From: Paenibacillus sp. MMS20-IR301
GTDB taxonomy: Bacteria > Bacillota > Bacilli > Paenibacillales > Paenibacillaceae
Length of the DNA stretch: 64,000 nt
Reading direction: 5' to 3'
Assembly: GCF_032302195.1 (NCBI RefSeq)
Contig: NZ_CP135275.1
Coordinates: forward strand, 1,302,001-1,366,000
The stretch's first letter is position 1; every line of letters begins with the position of its first letter. Below, one piece after another: positions 36,616-45,809 of this stretch. The position numbers and the translations under genes are program-made. The notes below the pieces were generated by a model that saw only the letters and a list, made by a program, of their open reading frames with translations, was not told the DNA's origin and did no database searches.

Positions 36616-37490
36616 TGGATCAGGCGCAATCCCTAAGGAGGCTGGTGTCCAGCAAGGATACGAGGCCAGTCCAAAGCAGCGGAGTTTCCGCCCGGATTAT
36701 TACCGTTTGCAGCGGGAAAGGCGGCGTCGGCAAATCGAATTTCACCCTTAACTTTGCGCTTGCCCTGAAGTCTATGGGACAGCGCGTCCTGCTGTTCGAT
36801 GCGGATATCGGTATGGCGAACATCGATGTGCTCATGGGTGTAACCGCCAGATATAATCTGTATCATCTGCTTAAACGGGAGGCGGATATCGGACAGATTA
36901 TTCAGCTGGGACCGGATTCCCTGCCTTTTATCGCAGGCGGCTCTGGCATGGACGAGCTGTTCTCGCTCTCGGAGGGCGATCTGGACTATTTCACCAACCA
37001 GATAGCACAAATCGCGGATACGATGGATTTCATTCTGTTTGATACGGGGGCAGGGCTGTCTAAGGAGACTATGAAGTTCATTACCTCTGCTGATGACTGT
37101 CTGGTTGTGACTACTCCGGAGCCTACGGCCATTACTGATGCCTACGCGCTGATGAAGGTAGTTCATAATTCGCATCCGGAGGTATCGTTCAAGCTGATTG
37201 TCAATCAGGCAGGGGATGAGCGAGAAGCCAGGGCTACCAGTGACAAGATCCGGATGGCCGCCAGCCGCTTTCTGCAGCTGGAACTTCCGTTTCTGGGTTA
37301 TATCAGCAGTGATGCCCATGTAGTACAGGCAGTAAAGAAACAAATTCCATTCTCAGTGGCTTTTCCGAACAGTACGGCTGCCAAAGATGTGAACCGGCTT
37401 GCGCTTAGCTATCTGGCTGCTGATTCAGTAGAAACCACAAAAGTACAAGGCATCAAGGGATTTATCAGCAAGTGGTTGAAACGAAAATAA
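36612..37490 (+). CDS. flhG: Flagellar number regulator FlhG (MinD-like ATPase)
   Basis: FlhG (YlxH/FleN) is a MinD-family ATPase that restrains FlhF and limits flagellar number. The deviant Walker A is CSGKGGVGKSNFTLNFA, followed by FDADIGMANIDVLMG and FDTGAGL. A short N-terminal Gln/Arg segment before it is the FlhF-stimulating activator region in this family. The C-terminal amphipathic helix is GFISKWLKRK. The start is GTG 36612 (292 residues) or ATG 36615; both overlap the flhF stop. Confidence 0.95.
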   Translation: MMDQAQSLRRLVSSKDTRPVQSSGVSARIITVCSGKGGVGKSNFTLNFALALKSMGQRVLLFDADIGMANIDVLMGVTARYNLYHLLKREADIGQIIQLGPDSLPFIAGGSGMDELFSLSEGDLDYFTNQIAQIADTMDFILFDTGAGLSKETMKFITSADDCLVVTTPEPTAITDAYALMKVVHNSHPEVSFKLIVNQAGDEREARATSDKIRMAASRFLQLELPFLGYISSDAHVVQAVKKQIPFSVAFPNSTAAKDVNRLALSYLAADSVETTKVQGIKGFISKWLKRK

Positions 37491-37528
37491 TAAATGTTCT
37501 GAATTTGAGGGACAGAGGTGGAACTGCT

Positions 37529-38920
37529 ATGAGGCCATATAAAGTTCTGGTCGTTGATGATTCTGCATTCATGCGGAAGATCATTTCCGACTTAATTGAA
37601 AATGATAAGGACTTTCAGGTGACGGCAACGGCGTCTAACGGCCGTGAGGCTATTGAGAAGGTGAATCAGCTTCGTCCGGATCTGGTTACAATGGATGTGG
37701 AAATGCCGGAAATGAACGGTCTGGAAGCGCTGAAAGTAATAATGGCCCAGCATCCGCTTCCAGTCATAATGCTGTCAGGGATTAATGAGGAAGGGATGAA
37801 GGAAACGATTCTGGCTTTGGAATGGGGGGCTTTCGATTTCATCCGAAAGCCATCCATTTCAAACTCGCAGGATATCATCGCTGTCGGGGAATCCCTCCGG
37901 GAACAGATGAAGGAGGCCATGCTGGCACGCGAGCAGCGTGAAGCGCGCGCTACAGCCGTTAAGGCTGCTGAACCGCCAGCCCTGCCGTCTCCTCCGCCTG
38001 CACCGCGAAGTATTGCCCAGCCTGTGAAGCGGAAGCTGGAGCAGGCGGGGAAGGAACCGGAACCGCCAAACAAGCCGGTTAAGGGGATGCAGAAGCCGGC
38101 AGGCGGATTGCCGCCTGTGCAGGAGCAAAGCAAGAAGGCGGCTGCACAGGCCGGAGAGGTCATTGCTCCGGGGCGTACGGTTAAGCCGGCATCTGCGGTA
38201 TCAAAGCCTGCTTCCGAGCGCTTCCGCAGCCGCAGCAAGGAGGATTCTGCAGCAGCTTTGTCTGAGAGCCGGCCTGCTCCTGTTGCCGCTGCGGGTTCAG
38301 AGCCGCCTGCAGCTCCGGTAAGCCCGTTAAGCGGAAACCGCGGGCTGCGCAAGCTGGTAGCGGTTGGATGCTCTACCGGCGGGCCCAGAGCCCTCAAAGC
38401 TTTCCTGGAGAATATTCCCGGTGATTTCCCGGCACCGATTGTTATTGTCCAGCATATGCCGCCTAACTTTACCAAGTCGCTGGCCCAGCGCCTGAACACC
38501 TTCAGCGCTCTGGAAGTGGCTGAAGCAGAGCATGGCATGGTGCTGCGGCAGGGGGCTGCGTATATTGCTCCTGGCGGATATCATCTGAAGGTGGCTCAGG
38601 CAGCAGGAGGCCAGTACATCATTGAGCTTACCAAGGAGGAGGCCCGCAACGGGCACCGCCCTTCTGTGGATACCCTGTTCGAATCGGTGCTGCAATTAAC
38701 ATCACTTGAACGCCATGCGGTTATAATGACCGGGATGGGCAGTGACGGCGCCCGGATGATGAAGGCACTGTACGACTCGGGCGTAACATCAACCTTTGCT
38801 GAAAGTGAAGAGACTTGTGTTGTTTATGGAATGCCGCGTTCTGCGGTGGAATTACAATGTGTGAAACATGTCCTGCCTTTGCCGGAAATAGCGCCAAGGC
38901 TGGTCCAAGCGGTTAAATAA
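37529..38920 (+). CDS. cheB: Chemotaxis methylesterase CheB
   Basis: CheB demethylates and deamidates receptors. ATG 37529 after GAGGTGG gives 463 residues; the frame is open upstream into flhG but that part is not family sequence. The receiver domain carries D10-D11 and phospho-acceptor D56. The esterase domain (about 270-463) has VGCSTGGP (Ser), QHMPPNFT (His) and GMGSDGARMM (Asp). The linker (about 130-270) is Pro/Ala/Lys/Glu-rich and far longer than in most CheB proteins. Confidence 0.95.
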   Translation: MRPYKVLVVDDSAFMRKIISDLIENDKDFQVTATASNGREAIEKVNQLRPDLVTMDVEMPEMNGLEALKVIMAQHPLPVIMLSGINEEGMKETILALEWGAFDFIRKPSISNSQDIIAVGESLREQMKEAMLAREQREARATAVKAAEPPALPSPPPAPRSIAQPVKRKLEQAGKEPEPPNKPVKGMQKPAGGLPPVQEQSKKAAAQAGEVIAPGRTVKPASAVSKPASERFRSRSKEDSAAALSESRPAPVAAAGSEPPAAPVSPLSGNRGLRKLVAVGCSTGGPRALKAFLENIPGDFPAPIVIVQHMPPNFTKSLAQRLNTFSALEVAEAEHGMVLRQGAAYIAPGGYHLKVAQAAGGQYIIELTKEEARNGHRPSVDTLFESVLQLTSLERHAVIMTGMGSDGARMMKALYDSGVTSTFAESEETCVVYGMPRSAVELQCVKHVLPLPEIAPRLVQAVK

Positions 38921-38954
38921 AGGAAAAGCGAACTCGAAGGGAAGGTACCCGCTC

Positions 38955-41039
38955 ATGGACATGAACCAATATTTATCCATGTTTATTGATGAGTCAAATG
39001 ATCATCTGCAGTCATTGAACGAAAGCATGATGGGCCTGGAAGCAAATCCTGAAGATCTCAGTATTGTCCAGGTAATTTTCCGCTCCGCCCATACCCTGAA
39101 AGGTATGGCGGCAACAATGGGTTTTGAGGATTTGGCTTCTCTGACACACCAGATGGAAAATGTGCTGGATCTGGTGCGCAACAATAAGCTGCGGATGCAG
39201 GATTTCATCTTTGACACCCTGTTCAAGAGCCTTGACGCTCTGGAGTCCATGGTCGAGAATATCACCGGCGGCGGCGACGGCAAAGCTGATGTCTTTGCAA
39301 TTGTAGCTGCACTTCAGGCGATTGTCCGCGGTGAAATTCCGGCTGCCGGAGGGGCGGCTGCTGAAGTTACAGCGGCTAAACCCGGGAACACCACAGATGC
39401 ACAGGTATACCTGGATGAATTCCAGTACTCGGTGCTGGAGCAGTCACTGCAGGAGGGGCATCAGGTACTATATGTGGATGTCGCCATCCGCAAGGATTGT
39501 CAGCTCAAGGCAGTGCGGGCATACATGGTCTTTGATCTGCTGGAGCGTTCAGGAGAAGTCGTCAAGTCCTTCCCTTCGGTTCAGGACATAGAGCAGGAGA
39601 AATTCGATTACGGCTTCTCCCTCTATTACATAACCCAAAAGGATGCAAGCGAAATTCAGAAGATGATTCTGAATTTGTCGGAGATTGACCAGGTAACAGC
39701 CGTTGCCCTGGATCAGGAATCCCTGCGCCAGATGGGACAGGAGAGCATTGCGGCAACAGCTGAGGCGCCAGCCCCTGCACCTGCGCAGGAAGCAGCTCCG
39801 CAAGCCTCGAATGCTTCGCCGGCCGCACCGGTCCAGAAAGAGGAGAATGGCAAAGCAGCTCCGGCTAGAACGGGCGGAGCTCCGACTCCTTCACGGACTA
39901 TCCGTGTCGATATTGAACGGCTGGATGTACTGATGAATCTGTTCAGTGAGCTGCTGATTGACCGGGTCCGCCTGGAGCAGCTTGCTTCCGAAGTGCAGAA
40001 CGGGGATCTTACCGAAACGGTTGAGCATATGGGCCGGGTCAGCGGTGATCTGCAGAACATCGTCATGAAGCTGCGGATGGTGCCGGTAGACACTGTGTTT
40101 AACCGGTTCCCGCGGATGATCCGCGACCTGGCTAAATCGCTGGACAAGAAGGTTGACCTTATCATCACCGGTGCGGATACCGAGCTTGACCGTACCGTTA
40201 TTGATGAGATCGGTGATCCGCTGGTGCATCTGCTGCGCAATGCGGTCGACCACGGAATTGAGTCTATTGCTGACCGCGTGGCTGCCGGCAAACCGGAGAC
40301 AGGAACAGTCCATCTGCGGGCGTTCCACAGCGGTAACCATGTCTTCATTGAGATTGAAGAGGACGGCGTGGGGATCTATCCGAAGAAGGTGCTCAAGTCA
40401 GCCGTGAAGAAAGGCGCTATCACCCAGGAGCAGGCAAACTCCATGTCCGACGATGAGGCTTATCAGCTCCTCTTTGCTCCAGGCTTCAGCACAGCGGAAG
40501 TGATCTCGGATGTCTCGGGCCGCGGTGTGGGTCTCGACGTGGTAAAGGCTAAGATTTCTTCACTGGGCGGGAATGTCACTATTTACTCGACTCCGGGTAA
40601 AGGCACAAACTTCTCCGTTCAGCTGCCGCTGACTCTGTCCATCATCGCTGCGATGCTGGTCCGCCTGGGTTCTGAGAAGTATGCGATTCCGCTGTCTTCG
40701 ATCGTAGAGACCGGGATTGTGAAGCAATCCCAGATCCGCACCATTCACGGCAACAAAATGCTGGAATTCCGGGGCAGCCATATTCCGCTGGTATCCCTCA
40801 GCAAGATCTTCTCCATTCCGGATTATGATGAAAGCACGGAAGAGGAGACAGAGATTGTAGTTGTCCGCAAGGGAGAACGTCTGGTTGCCCTGGCGGTACA
40901 GGATTTTATCGGCCAAAATGAGATTGTTATCAAGAATCTGGGCAAGTATCTGCCGGAGGTGCAAGGGATTTCAGGGGCCACCATTCTCGGTGACGGACAA
41001 GTCGCACTTATTATTGATCCGAACGCTTTCATAAAATAA
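38955..41039 (+). CDS. cheA: Chemotaxis histidine kinase CheA
   Basis: CheA phosphorylates CheY and CheB in response to receptors. The 694 residues contain P1 with the phosphorylated His46 in RSAHTLKGMAATMGF and P2 around 150-255. An Ala/Pro-rich linker follows, then dimerisation domain P3 near 310, and the ATP-binding P4 with N-box LLRNAVDHGIE, G1 EDGVGI, and G2 GRGVGLDVVK. A CheW-like P5 follows (PLTLSIIAAMLVRLGSEKYAIPLSS). Domain order is complete. Confidence 0.97.
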   Translation: MDMNQYLSMFIDESNDHLQSLNESMMGLEANPEDLSIVQVIFRSAHTLKGMAATMGFEDLASLTHQMENVLDLVRNNKLRMQDFIFDTLFKSLDALESMVENITGGGDGKADVFAIVAALQAIVRGEIPAAGGAAAEVTAAKPGNTTDAQVYLDEFQYSVLEQSLQEGHQVLYVDVAIRKDCQLKAVRAYMVFDLLERSGEVVKSFPSVQDIEQEKFDYGFSLYYITQKDASEIQKMILNLSEIDQVTAVALDQESLRQMGQESIAATAEAPAPAPAQEAAPQASNASPAAPVQKEENGKAAPARTGGAPTPSRTIRVDIERLDVLMNLFSELLIDRVRLEQLASEVQNGDLTETVEHMGRVSGDLQNIVMKLRMVPVDTVFNRFPRMIRDLAKSLDKKVDLIITGADTELDRTVIDEIGDPLVHLLRNAVDHGIESIADRVAAGKPETGTVHLRAFHSGNHVFIEIEEDGVGIYPKKVLKSAVKKGAITQEQANSMSDDEAYQLLFAPGFSTAEVISDVSGRGVGLDVVKAKISSLGGNVTIYSTPGKGTNFSVQLPLTLSIIAAMLVRLGSEKYAIPLSSIVETGIVKQSQIRTIHGNKMLEFRGSHIPLVSLSKIFSIPDYDESTEEETEIVVVRKGERLVALAVQDFIGQNEIVIKNLGKYLPEVQGISGATILGDGQVALIIDPNAFIK

Positions 41040-41066
41040 TCAGGATAGAACAGGGAGGTTCATTCC

Positions 41067-41528
41067 ATGGCTGAAGATATCAAAGTGATAGTATTTAAGC
41101 TTGGTACTGAAGAATACGGCATTGAGGTGGAGAAGGTCCAGACCATCGAGCGCATGATGCCGATTACCCGTGTACCTAAGACTTATTCGTTCATCAAAGG
41201 TGTAATCAATCTGCGTGGTGTGGTCATTCCGGTTATTGATCTGCGCGGCCGCTTCGGCATTGAGGAAGCGGAGCATACAGATCAGACCCGGGTAATCATT
41301 GTGAATGTGAACGCGATGGAAGTCGGCTTCATTGTTGATTCTGCGAATGATGTCATTGATTTGAACCGTGATATCATCGATACACCGCCGGATGTTGTGG
41401 GCGGAATCAAAGCGAAGTACCTTGACGGGGTGGCCAAAATTGGAGATGACCGACTGCTGATTATGCTTAATCTGGCTGAGGTGCTTAATAAGGGTGAAAT
41501 CGTGCAGCTGGAAGGCCTGGAGGGCTAA
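41067..41528 (+). CDS. cheW: Chemotaxis coupling protein CheW
   Basis: CheW links receptors to CheA. The 153-residue protein has the typical KVIVFKLGTEEYGIEVEKVQTIERMMPITRVPKTYSFIKGVINLRGVVIPVIDLRGRFG core, ending in LLIMLNLAEVLNK. GGGAGG precedes ATG 41067. cheC starts right after its stop. Confidence 0.97.
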   Translation: MAEDIKVIVFKLGTEEYGIEVEKVQTIERMMPITRVPKTYSFIKGVINLRGVVIPVIDLRGRFGIEEAEHTDQTRVIIVNVNAMEVGFIVDSANDVIDLNRDIIDTPPDVVGGIKAKYLDGVAKIGDDRLLIMLNLAEVLNKGEIVQLEGLEG

Positions 41529-41531
41529 CCA

Positions 41532-42158
41532 GTGGAGCTATTCAAAAACTTCAAGGATTTCAAAATGGATGTGCTGAAGGAAGTCGGGAATATTGGAGCC
41601 GGCAACGCCGCCACCGCGTTGTCACAGCTGCTGAATAAACCGATTGATATGGCTGTTCCGAAGGTGCAGCTGCTCAGCTTTGAGGAGATTACAGATAAGG
41701 TTGGCGGTGCCGAAGAGCTGGTCTATGCCGTATTCCTGCGTGTTGAGGGTGAAGCTCCGGGTAACCTGTTCTTCATTCTCACTCCGGAAGCAGCTACGAA
41801 TCTGCTCGGCCGGATTGCAGGAATTGAGGTGTCCGGCGGTGACGAGCTCAGTGAAATGGAGCTTTCCGCACTCAGTGAGATCGGCAATATTCTTGCCGGA
41901 TCGTATCTCTCTTCACTGGCTGATTTCACCTCGCTGTCCATGTTTCCGACTGTACCTGCGCTTGCCATGGATATGGCAGGAGCCATTCTTGGCTACGGGC
42001 TGCTGCAGTTCGGCCAAATGGGTGATGATGCCCTGCTGATTGATACAACCTTCCTGGAAGGGCAAAATGAAATTGAAGGGCAATTTTTCCTAATTCCCGA
42101 TCCGGAATCTTTCCCAAAAATATTCAAGGCACTGGGAGTACCGTTTGATAATGATTGA
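41532..42158 (+). CDS. cheC: CheY-P phosphatase CheC
   Basis: CheC is a small CheY-P phosphatase that also binds CheD. The 208 residues contain two intact active-site motifs of D/S-x3-E-x2-N type: DVLKEVGN near residue 15 and SALSEIGN near 115. The start is GTG 41532 after GGAGGG. It overlaps cheD by 8 bases, consistent with equal production of partners. Confidence 0.95.
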   Translation: MELFKNFKDFKMDVLKEVGNIGAGNAATALSQLLNKPIDMAVPKVQLLSFEEITDKVGGAEELVYAVFLRVEGEAPGNLFFILTPEAATNLLGRIAGIEVSGGDELSEMELSALSEIGNILAGSYLSSLADFTSLSMFPTVPALAMDMAGAILGYGLLQFGQMGDDALLIDTTFLEGQNEIEGQFFLIPDPESFPKIFKALGVPFDND

Positions 42159-42648
42159 AGAACAGAGCATCATTAAAGTAGGTATGGCGGATCTTAATGT
42201 AGGCAGCCAGGACAGTCTGATCCGTACGACGGGTCTTGGCTCCTGCGTTGGTATTACAATGTTTGATCCCGGCAAAAAGCTGGCAGGCATGGCGCATGTA
42301 ATGCTGCCCTCGTCTGACATAGCCCGGGAAGGACAGATGAATATTGCCAAATTTTCCGACACCGCTGTACCTGAGCTTTTATCCCGCCTGCTGGCGCTGG
42401 GGGCGGTCCGGAGCCGGATCGTAGCCAAGATGGCCGGCGGCTCACAGATGTTTGCTTTTGCCGGGGGAAGTGACACCATGAGGATCGGGCCTCGTAATGT
42501 GGAATCCTGCAAGCTAGCTCTGGAATCACTGAATATTCCGTTAATTGCGGAAGATACGGGCGGCAACTATGGGCGTACGATAGAAATCTCCTGCAGCACG
42601 GGAGTTCTCTTTATCCGCAGCGTTCAAAAAGGCCCGAAGGAAATATAG
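42151..42648 (+). CDS. cheD: Chemoreceptor glutamine deamidase CheD
   Basis: CheD deamidates glutamines in receptors and is controlled by CheC. ATG 42151 gives 165 residues starting MIEEQSIIKVGMADL; TTG 42145 is an alternative. The catalytic residues are in TGLGSCVGITMFDP (Cys), AGMAHVMLPSSD (His) and the later Thr region. It is the last classical chemotaxis gene before sigD, and the next gene starts 2 bases after the stop. Confidence 0.95.
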   Translation: MIEEQSIIKVGMADLNVGSQDSLIRTTGLGSCVGITMFDPGKKLAGMAHVMLPSSDIAREGQMNIAKFSDTAVPELLSRLLALGAVRSRIVAKMAGGSQMFAFAGGSDTMRIGPRNVESCKLALESLNIPLIAEDTGGNYGRTIEISCSTGVLFIRSVQKGPKEI

Positions 42649-42650
42649 CC

Positions 42651-43064
42651 ATGAGCCGGAAACTAATGCTAAATACATTGTTCGGGATGATTGGATTTCT
42701 ATTTACGTTTTTAACTAATTACGGGCATAATTTAATTGGAACGAGCCTGATTCGGGGGATCTTCGGATTTATTATCTGGTTTGTGCTTGCTTTTATTCTG
42801 AGATGGGTATTGGGTTCTATTGCAGGTAAATCCCCTGAGCCGGATATTGAAGCGGATAACGAGGATGACGGGGAACGGCTTGGCGCGAGGCTCGATATCC
42901 AGACACCGGATGAGGATCAGGAGCTGAAGAGCCTGCTGACACCGAAACGGGAAGCGGGAAGCGATGAAAATGAAGGCTTCACACCGCTGCAGCCTCCGAA
43001 GCTGGTCACCATGAAAGATCCTGAAGAATTGGCCAAGGCCGTTCGTCACCTGAAAGAAGAATAA
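42651..43064 (+). CDS. Two-helix membrane protein of unknown function
   Basis: I do not recognise this 137-residue protein. Two hydrophobic segments are predicted, about 6-24 (MLNTLFGMIGFLFTFLTNY) and 33-56 (GIFGFIIWFVLAFILRWVLG), followed by an acidic cytoplasmic tail (EADNEDDGE...DEDQELKSLL). The end KLVTMKDPEELAKAVRHLKEE resembles an amphipathic helix. It occupies the slot between cheD and sigD, where B. subtilis has nothing; the operon position and short spacing suggest a motility role. Confidence 0.75.
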   Translation: MSRKLMLNTLFGMIGFLFTFLTNYGHNLIGTSLIRGIFGFIIWFVLAFILRWVLGSIAGKSPEPDIEADNEDDGERLGARLDIQTPDEDQELKSLLTPKREAGSDENEGFTPLQPPKLVTMKDPEELAKAVRHLKEE

Positions 43065-43073
43065 GCGAGTACT

Positions 43074-43101
43074 GCGGCGAAAGTCCGTTATCTTGCGCCG
43101 C
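43074..43101 (+). other. GC hairpin upstream of sigD
   Basis: GCGGCG at 43074-43079 pairs with CGCCGC at 43096-43101, closing a 16-base loop. It falls in the only notable gap (76 bp) in this part of the operon, upstream of the sigD SD (GGGAAGGGTG). No T-run follows, so it might act on mRNA stability or processing, not termination. Regulatory meaning is inference. Confidence 0.4.
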
Positions 43102-43140
43102 ATGTGACCCGCTAACTAACTTTGGGAAGGGTGAAAGCCG

Positions 43141-43929
43141 TTGAACGAGCAAAGAGCTTCTCAACCAGATACAGACAGGCTTTGGGAACAGTGGAAAGAG
43201 CACGGCGATCCTGAAGCCAAAAAAAAGCTGATTGAAAGTTATCTTCATATTGTAGATTACGTATCCAGCCGTCTGGCAGTAGGACTGCCCAAAAATGTCT
43301 CCAAGGATGACTTGGCCAGCAATGGTGTGATGGGATTGATTGATGCCATTGAGAAATTCGACTATAAGCGGGGACTGCAATTTCAGACCTATGCTTCCTG
43401 GCGGGTAAGAGGAGCGATTCTCGATTCTTTACGGCAAAGTGACTGGGTCCCCAGATCGGTGCGGGAAAAAGCAAAAAAAATCGAGGATGCCTACCAGCAG
43501 CTGGAACAGAAATATTTGAGATCTGTCAGTGACGAAGAGATGAGCCGGTATTTGAATATCTCCGAACCGGAGTTTCAGACGATGCTGCAGGATGTTGCGG
43601 TGATGTCGCTCTGCTCACTGGAAGACCCCATCCGTGAGGAAGAATCAGAGACCCGGATGTCGATTTTGGTGGATGATAAAGCCAAAAATCCGGACCGGAA
43701 GGTAAATGAATTTTATTTGCGCGATACGCTTACCAAAGGCATCGAGAAATTAACAGTGAAAGAACGGACCGTCGTGTCCCTTTTATATTATGAGGATTTA
43801 TCGTTAAGCGAGATTGCTGAAGTAATGTCACTATCTCCTTCACGGATTTCCCAGCTTCATTCAAAGGCAATTTTGCGGCTGAGGGGAACACTGGAGAAAA
43901 ACCGGGACCTTCTTATGCAAAATGATTAA
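43141..43929 (+). CDS. sigD: Motility sigma factor SigD (FliA/WhiG family)
   Basis: SigD directs RNA polymerase to late flagellar, chemotaxis and autolysin promoters. The 262-residue protein starts at TTG 43141 after GGGAAGGGTG. Region 2 has YVSSRLAVGLPKNVSKDDLASNGVMGLIDAIEKFDYKRGLQFQTYASWRVRGAILDSLR. Region 3 follows WVPRSVREKAKKIE, and region 4 contains LTVKERTVVSLLYYEDLSLSEIAEVMSLSPSRISQLHSKAI, the helix-turn-helix for the -35. The anti-sigma factor FlgM is not in this window. Confidence 0.97.
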   Translation: MNEQRASQPDTDRLWEQWKEHGDPEAKKKLIESYLHIVDYVSSRLAVGLPKNVSKDDLASNGVMGLIDAIEKFDYKRGLQFQTYASWRVRGAILDSLRQSDWVPRSVREKAKKIEDAYQQLEQKYLRSVSDEEMSRYLNISEPEFQTMLQDVAVMSLCSLEDPIREEESETRMSILVDDKAKNPDRKVNEFYLRDTLTKGIEKLTVKERTVVSLLYYEDLSLSEIAEVMSLSPSRISQLHSKAILRLRGTLEKNRDLLMQND

Positions 43930-43958
43930 CCGGGCGGCGGTGACAAGGGGGAGCGGAA

Positions 43959-45362
43959 ATGATCGGTCAATATGTGTTGAGCCAATACCTGAGTATTACG
44001 TTTTCGGATGATTTAGGGATTGCTTATCTCCAGTTTATTAAGAAGGATGAGAATTTCTCGTGTTCAGTTGAAGATCTTGAAAGCTTCCTGTTCAGTCACA
44101 ACATTCGTTTCGGCATCCAGCGTGACATTGTCCAGCGTATTAGCAGCAATCCGGAGGAGTATTTCTGGAACCGGGTTCCAATTGCCATCGGCCAGCCTGC
44201 GATAAACGGGAAGGACGGGCGGGTGGCGATGACCATTGACCTGGAGGAAGACCGTAAGCCGCTGGAGAAGGAAAACGGTAAGGTCGATTATAAGGAGCTA
44301 GTCCGGCTGCACAATGTAATGAAGGGCCAGCTGATTGCGAGGCTGATCCCGGCAGATAAGGGTGTCAGCGGGAAGACGGTGACCGGAGTCGAAATGGCTC
44401 CCAGAGCAGGGAAGGACGCCCATTTCAAAGTAGGGAAAAACGTGCTTATCGACCAGGATGAGACTTCCATGTACGCGGCGATTGACGGTTTGGTTACGCT
44501 GACAGACAAGGGCAAGATCAATGTTTTTCCTGTCTATGAAGTGAACGGGGATATAGATTACAGTACAGGCAATATTGACTTTGTCGGTACGGTAGTTATC
44601 CGCGGCAATGTGCTTACCGGCTTTACAGTCAAATCAGCAGGGGATATCCGTGTCGTTGGCGGAGTAGAAGGGGCTGAGCTGATTGCAGGCGGTTCCATTG
44701 AGATCACAGGCGGAATTATCGGCTATAACAAGGGGCTTGTGACTGCGGGCAAGAATGTGAAGGTCTCGTTCATTCAGGATGGCAATGTGGTAGCCGGAGA
44801 AGATGTTATCGTCTCACAGAGCATTATGCACTCGAATATCCGTGCCGGCCGTGACGTGCTCTGCAACGGTTCAAAAGGACTGATTGTTGGCGGTACCGTG
44901 CAGGCGGGTGAACGTGTTGTTGCCCGGACAATCGGTAATACAATGTCGACAGCTACGGCGATTGAGGTGGGTGTTGTCCCTGAGCTGAGAAATGAGATTA
45001 ATGAGCTGCGGCAGGAGCTGCGCCAGCTTTTGGAGAATGAAGACAAAACCAACAAAGCCTTATACCTTCTTAATCAGCTCGCGAACAACGGTCAGCTCTC
45101 CCCGGACAAGGTGGCTCTGCGCGTAAAGCTTAATGCAACGAAGCAATCCCATATACGCGAGGAAAAGAGGATCAAAGAGCGTGTACTTGAGATCGAACGG
45201 ATGCTCGAGGATACCGGCAAGGCAAGGGTCGATGTAATCAAAACGATTTACGGCGGCTCCAAGATCGTAATCGGCCGGTACACCCGGTTCGTTAAGGATC
45301 CGACGGAGCGGGTTTCCTTCATCTACAGTGAAGGGGATATCACCCTGTCGCCGTACATTTAA
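43959..45362 (+). CDS. fapA: FapA/DUF342 family flagellar-operon protein
   Basis: A 467-residue protein. Residues about 75-330 include VAIGQPAINGKDGRV and a beta-helix-like core rich in short Gly-punctuated strands (VFPVYEVNGDIDYSTGNIDFVGTVVIRGNVLTGFTVKSAGDIRVVGGVEGAELIAGG), the DUF342/FapA fold. A coiled coil follows (about 345-430). DUF342 proteins are often next to motility genes, and a Vibrio relative is named flagellar assembly protein A, but no enzymatic role is known. It starts after AAGGGGGAGCGG. Confidence 0.88.
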   Translation: MIGQYVLSQYLSITFSDDLGIAYLQFIKKDENFSCSVEDLESFLFSHNIRFGIQRDIVQRISSNPEEYFWNRVPIAIGQPAINGKDGRVAMTIDLEEDRKPLEKENGKVDYKELVRLHNVMKGQLIARLIPADKGVSGKTVTGVEMAPRAGKDAHFKVGKNVLIDQDETSMYAAIDGLVTLTDKGKINVFPVYEVNGDIDYSTGNIDFVGTVVIRGNVLTGFTVKSAGDIRVVGGVEGAELIAGGSIEITGGIIGYNKGLVTAGKNVKVSFIQDGNVVAGEDVIVSQSIMHSNIRAGRDVLCNGSKGLIVGGTVQAGERVVARTIGNTMSTATAIEVGVVPELRNEINELRQELRQLLENEDKTNKALYLLNQLANNGQLSPDKVALRVKLNATKQSHIREEKRIKERVLEIERMLEDTGKARVDVIKTIYGGSKIVIGRYTRFVKDPTERVSFIYSEGDITLSPYI

Positions 45363-45431
45363 ACAGGCGGGCAGCGGAAGCGGCCTGCCATTCCTTGATT
45401 CTGGATTGATTATGGGGAGGAGAGGGAGCTT

Positions 45432-45740
45432 ATGAGTCTGAAACCGGTGGAACTGCAAATTGCCTTACCCCGGACACATGAAGCCGGGAAAGTCCAGAAC
45501 AGTCTGCAACATCGCCCTGCACTCGACCAGCAGCAACTAGCCGGCCTGAATGTCAAGCACAGCCAGGAGATTGCCATGCGGAGCAGTGAGGTGGATGAAT
45601 CGGCGGAATCAGCCCTGCGAGACGGCGGCAAGGGGAATTCTCCGGAGGGTCATGCGCAGAAGCATAAGCCGCGCAAGCAGGACAACGCTCACGATGCTGA
45701 ACATCCCTTCAAGGGGCACCGTATAGATCTCAGTCTTTAA
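45432..45740 (+). CDS. Small hydrophilic protein in the fla operon, unknown
   Basis: A 102-residue, highly hydrophilic protein with no signal peptide or membrane segment; I do not recognise it. The first part (VELQIALPRTHEAGKVQNSLQHRP) is Gln-rich; the rest is rich in Lys, His, Asp and Glu. A very good Shine-Dalgarno (GGGGAGGAGAGGGAG) precedes ATG 45432, and it sits between fapA and the SwrB-like gene in the same orientation. This makes it a real gene with a probable motility link. The absence of Cys and aromatic clusters suggests it is largely disordered. Confidence 0.65.
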   Translation: MSLKPVELQIALPRTHEAGKVQNSLQHRPALDQQQLAGLNVKHSQEIAMRSSEVDESAESALRDGGKGNSPEGHAQKHKPRKQDNAHDAEHPFKGHRIDLSL

Positions 45741-45809
45741 GCATGCATGCTGACACGAAATGAAAGACATAAGCTACACTTGAAATGATTATTAAAGGGG
45801 ATCAGATAT

